Assembly (NCBI RefSeq): GCF_041146395.1
Contig: NC_090997.1
Location: forward strand, 40,527,501-40,591,500
DNA: 64,000 nt
Direction: 5' to 3'
Source: Eulemur rufifrons
Lineage: Eukaryota > Chordata > Mammalia > Primates > Lemuridae
Position 1 is the first letter of the stretch, and every line of letters starts with the position of its first letter. The translations under genes were made by a program, and so were the position numbers. The notes below the pieces were generated by a model, which was not told the DNA's origin, made no database searches, and saw nothing but the letters and a program-made list of their open reading frames with translations. Below, in pieces: positions 25,529 through 36,915 of the stretch.

Positions 25529-27056
25529 CTTCTTAGATGCTTCTAGAAGTTTGTTTTGTTGTTATTACTTTGTGTAACCTAAGAATAGTGAACTTTCTTA
25601 TATTATGGTTATAGATGTGGTCCTATTAACATTAACACTAATACCTCAGCTGAACCAAGCTCAAAATGCTTGATCACAATTGTTATAATTTTTCACAGGA
25701 TTTCTGTCTCCCCACTGTTTCCAGAATTCTTTAGTGTGTTTATGTGCATTCATGAATCATCCTTTCTGTTTACCACTGGATTAGCTGAACCAATGATTCT
25801 CAACCTTAAGGCTCATTTGTATCACAGAGATGTCACTCTGAGCTGGAGCTCCATTCATAGTGCTCAAGCCATTCCAGTGGCCATTGCTTAGGTGCTGAGG
25901 AAAATTTAAAAAATGAATAAATATATAAAAGCTTTTTTCTATGTTTGATGACTTGGAGCTAAAACTCTTTCTCATTAAAGGGCCAGAAACCTAATATACT
26001 ACAATGCCATGAATTTGGAGCTCCACTATCCCAAAAAGCAGAGCTGGAACTCAACTGCCAGCAATCCATATCCTAGTTCGTACAAGTAGATTATGCTAAA
26101 ATGGAGAGGGTTATGCCTGAGCTGAAGTGTTAAAGAATTCTGTGTTATGTCTCTTACAACACATTTCTAGATACCCACACAACTCCTGGTTGACTAGCTT
26201 GGGATTTCTAGTAATGACCTCCACAGGAAACTGGAATGCATCTTCCAATATTGTAAAGTGTAGTTAATCATGTAAGATATCCATTGGCTCTGCTATACCT
26301 GCTTTTGTCCAATAGAGATCTGAGCCTATTTACAGAAAGAATTCCAGTATCTCCTTATCTTCACAAATCCCTAGATTTGAAATCCCTAGGAGTGCCTTAA
26401 ATTCCATGCAAATAAATGTTTGCAGAAAAGACACAAGTAAGAAAGCATACATCTATCTCAACCCACTGGTAGATTCGGATTCTCAGTTTCAGTTTAATTA
26501 GAACACACTGTTCCAATTTTAGTCTTAAAAAATGTTGTGGTTTTCTTCTAGCAGTAGTTTCTTTGTAATGCTTTTACTAGGAGCACAGATGAAAAAAATT
26601 TATATCTGATGTTGCTTCTGTTTTATTTGTGTCTAACTCAAAAATGAAGGTTACTAAAAGATTGGATATGTATTACCTGTTTTCCATATTCATTACCCTT
26701 CCCATTACTTTTAAATTATTTCTCTTTCTTTTTATTTCTAAGACCACTTTTAAAATCTGTCTTCTATCTCACTCACTTCTTTTTCCACACAGTTTTATTT
26801 TTTATCTTTTCCAGTGTGAACTTTAATTCTACCGTTAACAATTTTAGTTTCCTGGGACTGCATATCTCAACTACATACTTTTCATTTCATCTAGTTCTCT
26901 TTTTAGCTCAGTTTTATTAATTCTCTTTTATAAAAACTAAAACTTCTCTTGTGGTACTCAGAATGTTTTTCTTTATTTAAAGGCCAATTTCAGTTCTTTG
27001 TTCTACCTTCAGAATAAATGGATTTAAATGTTCTAAGACCATTAAATTTTTTAGGA
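25529..27056. other. Unassigned sequence
   Basis: No gene. 25785-25900 has a weak 'gattctcaacc…' start like a small hAT relic. 26500-27050 is T-rich on this strand and could be a very old LINE on the minus strand, but I cannot name it. Confidence 0.35.
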
Positions 27057-27073
27057 AGTAGTAAAAGTACTAA
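27057..27073. repeat. Left target-site duplication of the short L1
   Basis: The 17-base sequence agtagtaaaagtactaa is repeated perfectly at 27313-27329. Confidence 0.9.
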
Positions 27074-27312
27074 GTTTTTTTTTAATTTTTTTATTTCAGC
27101 ATATTGTGGGGGTACAAATGTTTAGGTTACATATATAGTCTTTGTCCCACCTGAGTCAGAGCTTCAAGCATGTCCATCCCCCAGATGGTGCGCACCACAC
27201 CCATTAGGTGTGAATATACCCATCCCCCATCCTCCCTCCCACCTGCCCGACACCCTGTGGATGTTACTACTGTATGGGAAATAAGTCTTGATCAAGACTT
27301 ACGTGTACAGAC
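27074..27312 (-). mobile_element. Short 5'-truncated L1 3' end, strepsirrhine type
   Basis: T-rich start (the A tail) then 'atttcagcatattgtggggg', 'tacaaatgtttaggttacat', 'tcccccagatggtgcgcacc' and 'cattaggtgtgaatataccc'. This is the complement of the lemur-type L1 3' UTR also seen, diverged, at 18182-18470. The far end contains a 20-bp palindrome (27282-27301) that fits a small inverted 5' end. Perfect 17-bp duplications flank it, so it is relatively young. Confidence 0.9.
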
Positions 27313-27329
27313 AGTAGTAAAAGTACTAA
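27313..27329. repeat. Right target-site duplication of the short L1
   Basis: Exact copy of the 17-mer at 27057-27073. Confidence 0.9.
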
Positions 27330-27439
27330 TTTATATTAGACTCTAATAATTCAATGTGGCATACTATAATCTTTAGTATAGCCAACAAAAGAAGAATAAA
27401 AGAATACACAGGTAACAAGATAATAAGGAACAAAATATG

Positions 27440-28012
27440 GAATGATAAAAGATACTTGAGCAATTTAAGAGGACAGAAAAGGAGAGAAAAGATAACATAG
27501 ATTAGATGGGATACTAAAAAACAGTGTTATTATAAATGTTAAATATATCAGCAATAACATTAAATAAAAATAAACTGAATGCTCCAAGTGTGAGACTCAA
27601 ATAATAATTATATGACTCTTATAATGAAACAACTTAAATGTTAGAACATAGAATAATAGGAAATAAAAGAATGAAAAAAATTATCTAAACCCTAATTGAA
27701 AGATAGATGGTATAGGTTTTCTAATGCAGACACAGCCATGTTTAAGACATGAAGCATTATTAGAAAAAGAGAGCCATTTATAATTATAAAATTTTCCATG
27801 CAACAGAAATATATAATGATTCTCAATATGTATGTACCATATAATATATCCTCAAAATAAATTTTAAAGAACTAAAATAAGATTTTAGTAAATAAAACCT
27901 AAAATTTAATAACCATAGTTCATCCAAAAAAAAAAAAAAAACTAAGGTAGTGAAGAGACAAGCCACTAAGTGGGAGAATATTTTTGAAATACATGTATCT
28001 GACAAAGGACTC
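27440..28012 (+). repeat. Ancient L1 ORF2 fragments
   Basis: 'taaataaaaataaactgaatgc' and the adenine-rich sequence after it correspond to the L1 endonuclease region. Then, after a deletion, 'gacaagccactaagtgggag' and 'gtatctgacaaaggactcat' are the ORF2 3' region. No open frame remains. The following TA/CA microsatellite arose at the 'actcatat' end. Confidence 0.55.
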
Positions 28013-28043
<31 letters not shown>

Positions 28044-28074
28044 CACACACATACACACACACACACACACACAT
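28012..28074. repeat. (TA)n(CA)n compound microsatellite
   Basis: About 14 AT units followed by interrupted CA units ('acatacacacacatacacac…'). Confidence 0.9.
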
Positions 28075-28379
28075 TTTCTTTTGCAAATAAAAGAAAACCA
28101 ACTCTTCAAATTATATAGAAGCATAAAGCAACTATATATAATTGCAGCCAAAGGGCTTTCTTATATCTCTTGCCTCTACTTCTCTACTATTTCCCTGAGA
28201 CTAACTTTCTCCATGAGTCTAGAAACAGGTGTCAGCATGTCCCACATTTCATATGATTTTCATCACCAACAAAGACAAATCTTTTTCCTAGATCCAATTT
28301 TTAAAATCCTAGGAAAGGATTCTGATAGGTACAGATTCAATTACATTCCAACCTCTGAGCCAACTCAGTATTATAGCTG

Positions 28380-28399
28380 AGTACTGAGTACTCAGTACT
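28380..28399. repeat. Perfect 20-bp palindrome
   Basis: agtactgagt followed directly by its own reverse complement actcagtact. It has no spacer and lies in otherwise unassigned sequence. Confidence 0.9.
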
Positions 28400-28504
28400 A
28401 GGATGGAGGCTGAACACATACCCTATAATTAGATTACTGAAATATGGAAGGTGAAATTTTCCTTAAGAAGAAAGTTTATGTTCCCAGAAAAAAAAAGAAA
28501 AGTG

Positions 28505-28965
28505 TGCTATTACAGATTGCACTTTCTCCCTCCACCCCCACCCCTAAACAAAAAGATATGTTGAAATCCTAATGCCCAATACCTCAAAATGTGACCCTAT
28601 TTGGAAATAGGATTGTTATGGAAATAATTAGTTAAAAGGAGGTCATACTGGAGTAGCGTGGGCCAATAATATAATATGACAGATGTCCTTTAACAAGACA
28701 AAAAGACACAAAAGGAGAAAGTCATGATGGATGCAGAGGTTAGAGTTATGCAGTTAAAAGCCAAGGAGCACCAAAGATTACTGACAGACCGCCAGAATCT
28801 AAGAGGCAAGGAAGGATTCTCTCTCATAGTTTGAAGGGAGCGTGGACCTGCCAACGCCTTGATTTAAGACTTCTAGCCTCCAGAATGGTGAGACAAGAAA
28901 TTTCTGCTGTTTTAAGCCACCCAGTTTGTGCTACTTTGTAATGATAGCCCTAGGAAACTAATACA
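28505..28965 (+). mobile_element. MLT1-type MaLR solitary LTR
   Basis: Ordered landmarks: 'gttgaaatcctaatgcccaa', 'acctcaaaatgtgaccctat', 'tttggaaataggattg', 'acaaaaaggagaaagtcatg', 'gccaaggagcaccaaagatt', 'ctagcctccagaatggtgag' and the end 'taggaaactaatacag'. This is a full-length MLT1 LTR without internal retroviral sequence. Confidence 0.85.
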
Positions 28966-30160
28966 GGTGCTAAATAGAGAAATTTATAAATTCCTACTGA
29001 TATTTTATAAATTTCCCACTGGGAAATAGAGTTGTATGGGAGAAGCACAGAAAGGCAAATGAAGCCAGATCATCATTTCCAAACAATGTATTATTTGGGA
29101 GTAATATGCTGAATGTGTTTGGGAGCCTATGCACTGGCTAAGAACCACTTGGTGGGTTTGGGGATATTCCCAGGAAACAAGAGGAATGATCAAGGAATGT
29201 CTATATGGACTCATTTAATTAAAATAAAGTGTCAGAATTGTCCTGGAAGGTTCTTAATCTTTTTCCATTTCAAATATGAAACTCTAATTTCAATTTTTTT
29301 CAGAACCTTCATCTATTATATTTGGAATAGAAAATGATTTAAACATTTATATGACATTTTATATGCACAATTAACTCCTACATAAAAAAAAAAATCCTTT
29401 TTAAGCTTAGCAAATAATCCTATAAAATGTTCCTCCCTGATAGACTATATCCCCCTTAACAACTTTCTCTAGTTTTAGAAAGGATCATCACTACATCTTT
29501 GTTCTACTTAAAGAAGAGTAAAAGGAATTTTTAAATGGCGTATGTTGTCTGACTAGTTGCATGTTTGGTCACCTTGGTCATGAAAGCATGTTCTAATGAA
29601 TAAAATAACCACTGTTAATTATTATTTTGGGTTATGGAATTAGAAACATCAACTTTTTAAATGGCAGTGTTGTCTGGAAGAGTCATACATCAGCCAAGTG
29701 AGCTATTAAAATTTCCAGGTTGAATTAGGAAAAGTAGTTGATTTATTTGTATTCTTTTTTAATTTGCATTTTTCCTTATTTCAGATTTCAGACAAGATTC
29801 AAAATGGTTGAGGAATGTCCAGTCCATTTCCACCACCCACTAGCTGTGTTAACTTTGCCTAAATCTCAGTTGCTTCATCTTCAAACTGGAGGAAATAAAC
29901 CCTCATCAGAGAATTAAGATTGAAAGAAAAATTTTACATGGAAGTTAATTGTACATAGTAAATACTATCTGAATGCTAACTAGTGTTATCTGTTTTCCTA
30001 GCTAGGATTAGTGTTCTAAAGAAATGAGACCTGCACGTGCTTTTGAAAAGGGAGCTGGGGTGAGATATTGGGTATTATTCAGCTTGGTAAATACCATATG
30101 GAGAGCCCTGGTCACCTGGGAAATAAGTAAAAGGCGGAGAAGAGACACAGAGATGATCTT
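28966..30160. other. Unassigned sequence
   Basis: No gene or nameable repeat. 'ctttgcctaaatctcagttgcttcatcttc' near 29852-29882 is reminiscent of a MIR core but too short to call. Confidence 0.35.
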
Positions 30161-30945
30161 GAAAGGGCACAGCCACTTTGAAAGACAGTTTGGCATCTCT
30201 TACAAAGCTAAATATAGTCTTACTATATGATCAACAATCATGCTCCTAGGTAAGCAGATGAATTGACAGCTTATATCCACAAAAAAATTCTGAATACGGA
30301 TGTTTATAGCAGCTTTATTCATAATTTCCCAGAATTGGAATCAACCAAGATGTCCTTTAATTGGGAAATGGATAAACAAACTGTGATACATCCTTACAAT
30401 ACAATGTCATTCAACAATATAAAGAAATGAGCCATCAAGCCACAAAAAGGTGTAGAAGAAGCTTAAATAGATATTGCTGAGTAAAGAAGCCTATCTGAAA
30501 AGGACACATACTATATGATTCCATTCATATGACATTCTAGAAAAGGCAAAACTATGGAGACAGTAAAAAGATTAGTGGTTGTCAAGTGTCTAGGGGAAGA
30601 GGAGCAGGATGAGTAGATAGAACATAGGGAATTTTCAGGATGATAAAACTATTCTATATGATATTGTAATGATAGATGCATGAAATTATCAAAACCCTTA
30701 TGATTGCAAAACATAAAGGGTGAACCCTAGTATAAACTATGAGCTATAGTTAATAAAATACGTATCAGTGTTGGTTCATCCATTGTAACAAATGTATCAT
30801 ACCTATGCAAGATGTTAGTAATGGGAAACTGTGAGTGGAGTCAAGGGAGTATATGGGAATTCTTTGTACTTTATGCTCAATTCTTTGGTAAACCTAAACT
30901 GCTCTGAAAAATAATCTATTAATTTAAAACAAAACAAAAAAACTT
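30161..30945 (+). repeat. Ancient L1ME/L1M 3' end
   Basis: 'agccactttgaaagacagtt', 'tatagcagctttattcataa', 'gaaatggataaacaaactgt', 'actatatgattccattcata', 'gaactattctatatgatatt' and the A-rich end at 30920-30945 follow the 3' end of old L1 families in plus orientation. Heavily mutated. Confidence 0.75.
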
Positions 30946-32277
30946 GATGTACTTCACAACTAAACTCATACCCCATTTGCTGTTTGACAGTACCATTGAG
31001 ACTTTCTGTAGAATCACAGGATATGTGCAGATGCACTATTGTTTACTAAATTTATTTTCTGATCTTATTCTAAAAGGGATGGAATTTCTCTGGGTAGTGA
31101 GGCTTGATACCAGTCCCATAGTGGTAAGTAAACTGTGCAGGGTCTCAAAGCCAGGGCTGGAGTCCAGCTGTGCTGATGGTCTGCTCCTCCGGCCAGTTTC
31201 CAGGCCACTGGCACAAGGAACACCACTAAGCACCTCTTTGGTTGCACCCTGTTTTGCAAACCGTCTGCCTGAAGGCCTGCAGGCATTTAACAAACAATAT
31301 CTCTGACCTCAGAAATGTGTTAAGGGTTTCATTTCCCCAACGTAAGCCTAAAAAATGTCTTCCCCAAGAAGAAATCCGTTTTATTACTTCAGTCACAAAA
31401 GGCATTTGTAAACAGCTTCAGACATTTCAGTTCAGACAACAGGCTTTGCTATTTCCTACTGCAGAATATTTGCTCCTCCATGTGTTGCATCTTCAATCCT
31501 ATTTACTTTAGTTCATTTTATCTTTATTAATAAATTATCAGTTAATATTTTATTCTTTATAAAACTTCCAATCTAAATTATATGATCCAATAAATGGAAT
31601 GTACCAAAACAGAACTGGTGTCCCCCTCAGACTCAAAGACTGTGTTCTGGGGGAGGCTAAATGCTCCTGTCACATACTCCACCTTTATCCTTTCCTGAAG
31701 AAAGCAGTAAGCCATCCTCCAAAGACACTCTACAATGCCTAGAGAACAAAGTTGTCATGTTAGCTCTGAATTATTCAGTCTCTCCAAAAAGCAAAAATTT
31801 AAAAACAAGTGTGTAGTCTCTGACTCTACATATATATCTGCCATTGGCAAAACCTATCTTTTCTTGCGGAAAAGTAACTATGTAACAAGCCATGCCTGAG
31901 GAGTCTCAGAGGCTAATCCTCTCACAGCTTTAATTTTGTTAACCAGCATTTCACAAATTATAGTATATATTCTACTATGGGTGTATGAAATTTGATGTGA
32001 TACATTTATAATGGCAGTACAGGATAGTTTTGCATTTATTGTATTTTGCATTATAAAGTATAACTAGCACATCACATCAGTGGTTTTATGGATATTTTTC
32101 CTTGGGGACAGTAAAAAAGTGTTTTTAAATAAAATAGTTGGTACATGACTAAGGTAAATCCATAGAGAGGAAAATCAAATGACAAAGTTTGGGAAACAAA
32201 GATTTCAACAAAGAAAAAAGGCACATTACATTTTCCTAATAAGTTACTATAATAACTGACTCTGGTTTTCTTAAAAA
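30946..32277. other. Unassigned sequence
   Basis: No recognised gene. 31100-31300 is richer in G and C than its surroundings and open in several frames on both strands (up to 120 codons), but shows no splice-site-bounded exon or domain that I can support. Confidence 0.35.
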
Positions 32278-32288
32278 ATAAATCTAAT
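32278..32288. repeat. Left candidate target-site duplication of L1 at 32289-34555
   Basis: ataaatctaat differs at one base from ataaatctgat at 34556-34566, just beyond the A-rich tail. Confidence 0.55.
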
Positions 32289-34555
32289 GTGAGTTCTATT
32301 TTTAGGTTTTTTGAAGAAGCTTCATACTGTTTTCCATAATGGTTGTACTATTTACATTCCCACCAACAGTGTATAAGAGTTCTCCTTTCTCTGCATCCTC
32401 ACCAGCATTTGTTATTTTTTGTCTTTTTGATAATAGCCGTTGTAACTAGGGTGAGATGATTATTTCATTGTGGTTTTGATTTGTGTTTCCCTGCTGATTT
32501 TTGATGTTGAGCATTTTTGCATACACTTGTTGATTATTTGTATGTCTTCTTTTGAGAGATATCTACTCAACTCATTTGCTCATTTTTATATCAGACCGTT
32601 TGTGGGTTTTTTTTTTTTTTTTTTACTGTTGAGTTGAGTTCCTTGTATATTCTGAATATTAATCCCTTGTTGAATAGTTTGCAAATATTTTCTCCCATTC
32701 TGCAGGTTGTGTCTTCATTCTGTTGATTGTTTCTTTTGTAGTGCCGAATCTTTTTAGTTTGCTATAATCCCATTTGTCTACTTTTGCTTTTGTTGCCTGT
32801 GCTTTTGAGGGCTTCTCGATAAAAATTTTTCCCCAGAACAATGTCCTGAAGTGTTTCCCCTATGTTTTCTTCTAGTAATTTCACAGTTTCAAGTCCTAAA
32901 TTTAAGTTCCTAATTCATTTTGGTTTGATTTTTGTATGTGGTGAGAGACAGGGATCTGGTTTAATTTTCTGCATATGTATATCCAGTTTTTCCAGCAGCA
33001 TTTATTGAAGAGACTGTCTTTTTCCCCACTGAATGTTCTTGGTGCCTTTGTGGAATAACAGTTGGCTGTAAATATGTGGATATATTTCTGGGTTCTCTAT
33101 TCTGTTCCATTGGTCTATATGTCTGTTATTATGCCAGTACCATGCTGTTTTGATCACTGTAGCTTTGTAGTATATTCTGAGGTCAGGTAGTGTGATACCT
33201 CCAGCTTTGCTCTTTTTGCTCAGGATTGCTTTGGTTATTTGGAATCTTTTGTGTTTCCATATGAATTTTAGGATTGTTTTTTTTCTATTTCTGTGACGAA
33301 TGTCATTGATATTTTAATAGAAATTGCATTGAATCTGCTCATTACTTTTGGTAGTTTGGTTGGTCATTTTCACAATATTAATTCTTCCAAACCGTGAACA
33401 CGGGATGTCTTTTGATTTTTTTTTTGTATCTTCTTCAATTTCTTTCATCAACATTTTATAGTTTTCTTTGTAGAGATCTTTCACCTTTTTGGTTTAATTT
33501 ATTTCTTGGCATTTTAAAAAATTAATTAATTTATTTAATTATTGATTTTTGTAGTTATTATAAATGAGATTGTTTTATTGATTTCCTTTTCCATTAGTTC
33601 ATTGTTGGTGTATAGAAATAGTACTGACTTTGTATATTGATTTTGTATCCTGCAACTTTACTGAATTTTTTTATCAGTTCTAGGAGTTTTTTGGTGGAGT
33701 TTTTAGAGTTTTCTATATATAAGATCATATCATCTGCAAACAGGAATAATTTGATTTGCTCCTTTCCAATTTGGATGCCCTTTATTTCTTTCCCTTGCCT
33801 ATTTTCTCTGGCTAGGATTTCCAGTACCATGTTAAATATGATCAAGCAATCCCACTACTGAGTATATATCCCAAAGAAAAGAAATCGGTATGTCAAAGAG
33901 ATACCTGCACTTCCATGCTTATTGCAGCACTATTCACAATAGCCAGGATATGGAATCAACTTAAGTTTCCATCAGCAGATGAAGAGATAAAAGAAACTGT
34001 AATACATATAAACAATGGAATACTACATAACCAAAAAAAATGATAATTCTGTAATTTGCAGCAACATGCAGGAGCTTGGAGGACATTATGTTAAGTGAAA
34101 TAAGCCTGGCACAGAAAGATAAATACCCTATGTTCTCATTCATGTGTGAAAGCTAAAAAAGTTGATCTCATAAAAGTATACAGTGGAATAGCAGTTACTA
34201 GAGGTTGGGAAGGGTAGGGGTGAGGAAGGACTAGCTAGAAATTGGTTATAAATATAAAAGTACAGCTAAATAGGAGGAATAAGTTGTATGGTTCTATATC
34301 ACTATACAGTGGCTATAGTCAACAACAACTTACTATATATTTTCAAATAGCTAGATGAGCAGAATTTGAATGATCCCAACAAAACAAAGAAATGATAAAT
34401 ATTTGAGATGATGGATATGCTAATTACCATTATTTGATCATTACACATTGTATACATATATCAAAATATCATAGCATACCCACAAATATGTATAATTATT
34501 ATGTGTCAATTAAAGCTACCAATAAAAGTAAAAAATTAAAAATAAATAAAAATAC
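32289..34555 (+). mobile_element. L1 LINE with a large 5' inversion
   Basis: 32289-~33839 is L1 ORF2 on the minus strand; it includes the reverse transcriptase FADD box (minus-strand frame 33845-33594, [16 protein letters not shown]). At about 33840 the orientation flips: 33840-34555 is plus-strand ORF2 end ('caatcccactactgagtata…') plus a 3' UTR and A-rich tail. The inverted part ends, in L1 order, just before where the direct part begins, so almost nothing is missing at the junction. This fits a single twin-primed insertion. Both segments contain stops. A T-tract lies at about 32609-32625. Confidence 0.82.
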
Positions 34556-34566
34556 ATAAATCTGAT

Positions 34567-34954
34567 TTAACAGATCCACTAAGGTAAATAAAAGTCAAGG
34601 AGAAGCTATAAATAGCATTAGAATTGTGTCTGGCAAGTTCTTAAAACTTCCTGATTAAGTCAGTCTTCTTAATCAAACTTTCCTTCAAAGTCAGGTCATG
34701 GCTAGACATTTGGAGTTCTTTGAAAAAAAAAAATCCACCTGGATGTCCTATAATATTTTTATTTAATATTGCCAAGATATACAAGTGTTTAACTCTCAAA
34801 TCTACTTTTTGTATTTTTTGCCCCAGTTGATGTCTTTATCCATAGAAGTGGAAAATCTCTCATAGCCAAACAATCACTGTAGACTATTACTTCTACTTGT
34901 TGAATATTTTCCAAATGAATTCACTTCTACTCATCAGTATTCTAGATTTCAAAG
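34567..34954. other. Unassigned sequence
   Basis: No gene or nameable repeat. It may be the continuation of the L2 that follows. Confidence 0.35.
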
Positions 34955-35077
34955 CCATTATTATTGCTCTGACACATCAGGATCCATTTTCCACATCACT
35001 TTCTCCAGGGAAATCTTCTCTTACACAGGTTGAGCATCGGCAAATGTTTCCCTAAAGCACACATTTCTCATCATACC

Positions 35078-35453
35078 TGTTACATTATGGACTGAATGTT
35101 TGTGTCCCCCTAAGATTTCTATGTAGAAATTCTATCCCCCAATCGGATGGTATTCGGAGGTGGGGCCTTTGGGAGGTAATTAGGATTAGATGAAGTCAAA
35201 AAGGCAGAAGCCTCATCAATGGGATTAGTGCCCTTATAAGAGTCCCTAGAGAGCTTGCTTCTCTCTGTTCTCTGCCATGTCAGGATACCAGAAGTTGGCA
35301 GTCTGGTGAGGGTGCTGCCCTCACTGCCCCTGACTATGCAGGCACCCTGATCTCAGACACCTAGCCTAGAAAACTGTGAGAAATAAATGCCCCTTACTTA
35401 TAAGCCACCCACTCCATGGTAATTTGCTATAGCAAGTTGAACTGCCTAGGACA
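35078..35453 (+). mobile_element. MSTA-type MaLR solitary LTR
   Basis: 376-bp LTR running from TG ('tgttacattatggactgaat') to CA ('ctgcctaggaca'). Landmarks are 'atggtattcggaggtggggc', 'ctttgggaggtaattaggat', 'gtgagaaataaatgcccctt' (polyadenylation signal) and 'ccatggtaatttgctatagc'. It is flanked by an exact 5-bp duplication, atacc, at 35073-35077 and 35454-35458. No internal viral genes; it is a recombined solo LTR. Confidence 0.93.
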
Positions 35454-35514
35454 ATACCTAATTACAATTTTTTGTCAATTTGTCCTATTGCCTCCATCAG
35501 AGAAAATATCCTCC

Positions 35515-35525
35515 AAGACTAGTAC
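35515..35525. repeat. Left target-site duplication of Alu
   Basis: aagactagtac, repeated exactly at 35863-35873. Confidence 0.9.
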
Positions 35526-35862
35526 AAGCCGGGCGCGGTGGCTCACGCCTGTAATCCTAGCACTCTGGGAGGCCGAGGTGGGCGGATCGTTTGAGCTCAG
35601 GAGTTCGAGACCAGCCTGAGCAAGAGCGAGACCCCATCTCTACTAAAAATAGAAAGAAATTATATGGACAGCTAAAAATATATATAGAAAAAAAAAAAAT
35701 TAGCCGGGCATGGTGGTGCATGCCTGTAGTCCCAGCCACTCGGGAGGCTGAGACAGGAGGATCCCTTGAGCTCAGGAGTTTGAGGTTGCTGTGAGCTAGG
35801 CTGACGCCACGGCACTCACTCTAGCCTGGGCAACAGAGTGAGACTCTGTCTCAAAAAAAAAA
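35526..35862 (+). mobile_element. Alu SINE, strepsirrhine type
   Basis: Full-length dimer from 'gccgggcgcggtggctcacg' with A/B-box pol III promoter sequence in the left arm ('gttcgagaccagcctgagc'), the lemur-type linker, an A-rich middle, right arm 'ggctgacgccacggcactca' and a 12-base A tail. Exact 11-bp duplications flank it. Confidence 0.96.
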
Positions 35863-35873
35863 AAGACTAGTAC
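35863..35873. repeat. Right target-site duplication of Alu
   Basis: Exact copy of 35515-35525. Confidence 0.9.
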
Positions 35874-35974
35874 CATTTTTGTCTCAGTCATTGCTCTATC
35901 CTCATCAATCAGTACACAATATATGCTTAATAAATCTTTGTTGACTAAATAAATAAAATAAAATACTTAGTGGA

Positions 35975-36090
35975 TTATTTTAATATTAATAGCCTCCTAA
36001 CTGGTCTGCCTCCAGACTTGATACCCCTTCCATCCTCTCTCTGTACCGCAACCAGAGTGCTTATTGTAAAACACAACCTAATTAATAGCA
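35975..36090 (+). repeat. L2 LINE fragment
   Basis: 'tagcctcctaactggtctgc', 'ctccagacttgatacccctt' and 'ccgcaaccagagtgcttatt' match the well-conserved L2 segment around 'cctcctaactggtctccctg'. This is an earlier part of L2 than the 3' end just upstream, so it is a separate copy. Confidence 0.8.
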
Positions 36091-36199
36091 TCATTTTAAA
36101 CATTTTTGGTTGAAAGTTACATAAAATCTGCAGAGTGCCATGACATGAGGGACTGACTTTATGTTGGGGATTAGGAAGTTTTAGGAATAATGTTGATAC

Positions 36200-36418
36200 T
36201 GGTAATGATAATAGTATTTATTTAGTTCACATATACCAACACTGTGATGGGAATTTTACATATATTATCTTCCTTAATCCCAACAACCAATCTATGAGAT
36301 AGGTGGTGGTAGGATCCCTATTTTACTGATGAGGAAACTGAAGCTTAGAAAGTTTAAATGATTTGGTCTAACCTACACAGCTCAGCAGGGAATTGTAGCT
36401 GAGATCTGAAAATATTAA
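36200..36418 (-). repeat. MIR SINE
   Basis: Minus-strand MIR in order: 'attttacatatattatcttc', 'caatctatgagataggtgg', 'ctattttactgatgaggaaa', 'ctgaagcttagaaagtttaa' and 'acacagctcagcaggg'. Confidence 0.85.
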
Positions 36419-36551
36419 TAAGTAGGTGGCAAGTCAGGCAGTGGGGACTGCAGTGAAAAGCATTTCCATACAGAAAACAGCTGGTGCCAAGGCCTGTCTG
36501 TAGTGAGCAAGGTATGGAGGAACTGACCGCGGATCGGTGTGGCTCCTCTTT

Positions 36552-36565
36552 AAAGAGTGCTATTA
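36552..36565. repeat. Left target-site duplication of Alu
   Basis: aaagagtgctatta, repeated exactly at 36902-36915. Confidence 0.95.
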
Positions 36566-36901
<336 letters not shown>

Positions 36902-36915
36902 AAAGAGTGCTATTA
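36902..36915. repeat. Right target-site duplication of Alu
   Basis: Exact copy of 36552-36565. Confidence 0.95.

Larger units (their letters stand above)
34955..35955 (+). repeat. L2 LINE 3' end, interrupted by MSTA and Alu
   Basis: The segment before 35073 ('gggaaatcttctcttacaca … cacatttctcatcatacc'), the piece between the insertions ('cctaattacaattttttgtc') and the piece after the Alu ('gtctcagtcattgctctatc … aataaatctttgttgactaa') together follow the L2 3' end. Two younger elements split it. Confidence 0.6.

Noticed and set aside
31036..31293. Overlapping minus-strand frames as possible exons
   Set aside because: No splice signals, domains or start context that I can support. Kept only as a compositional observation.
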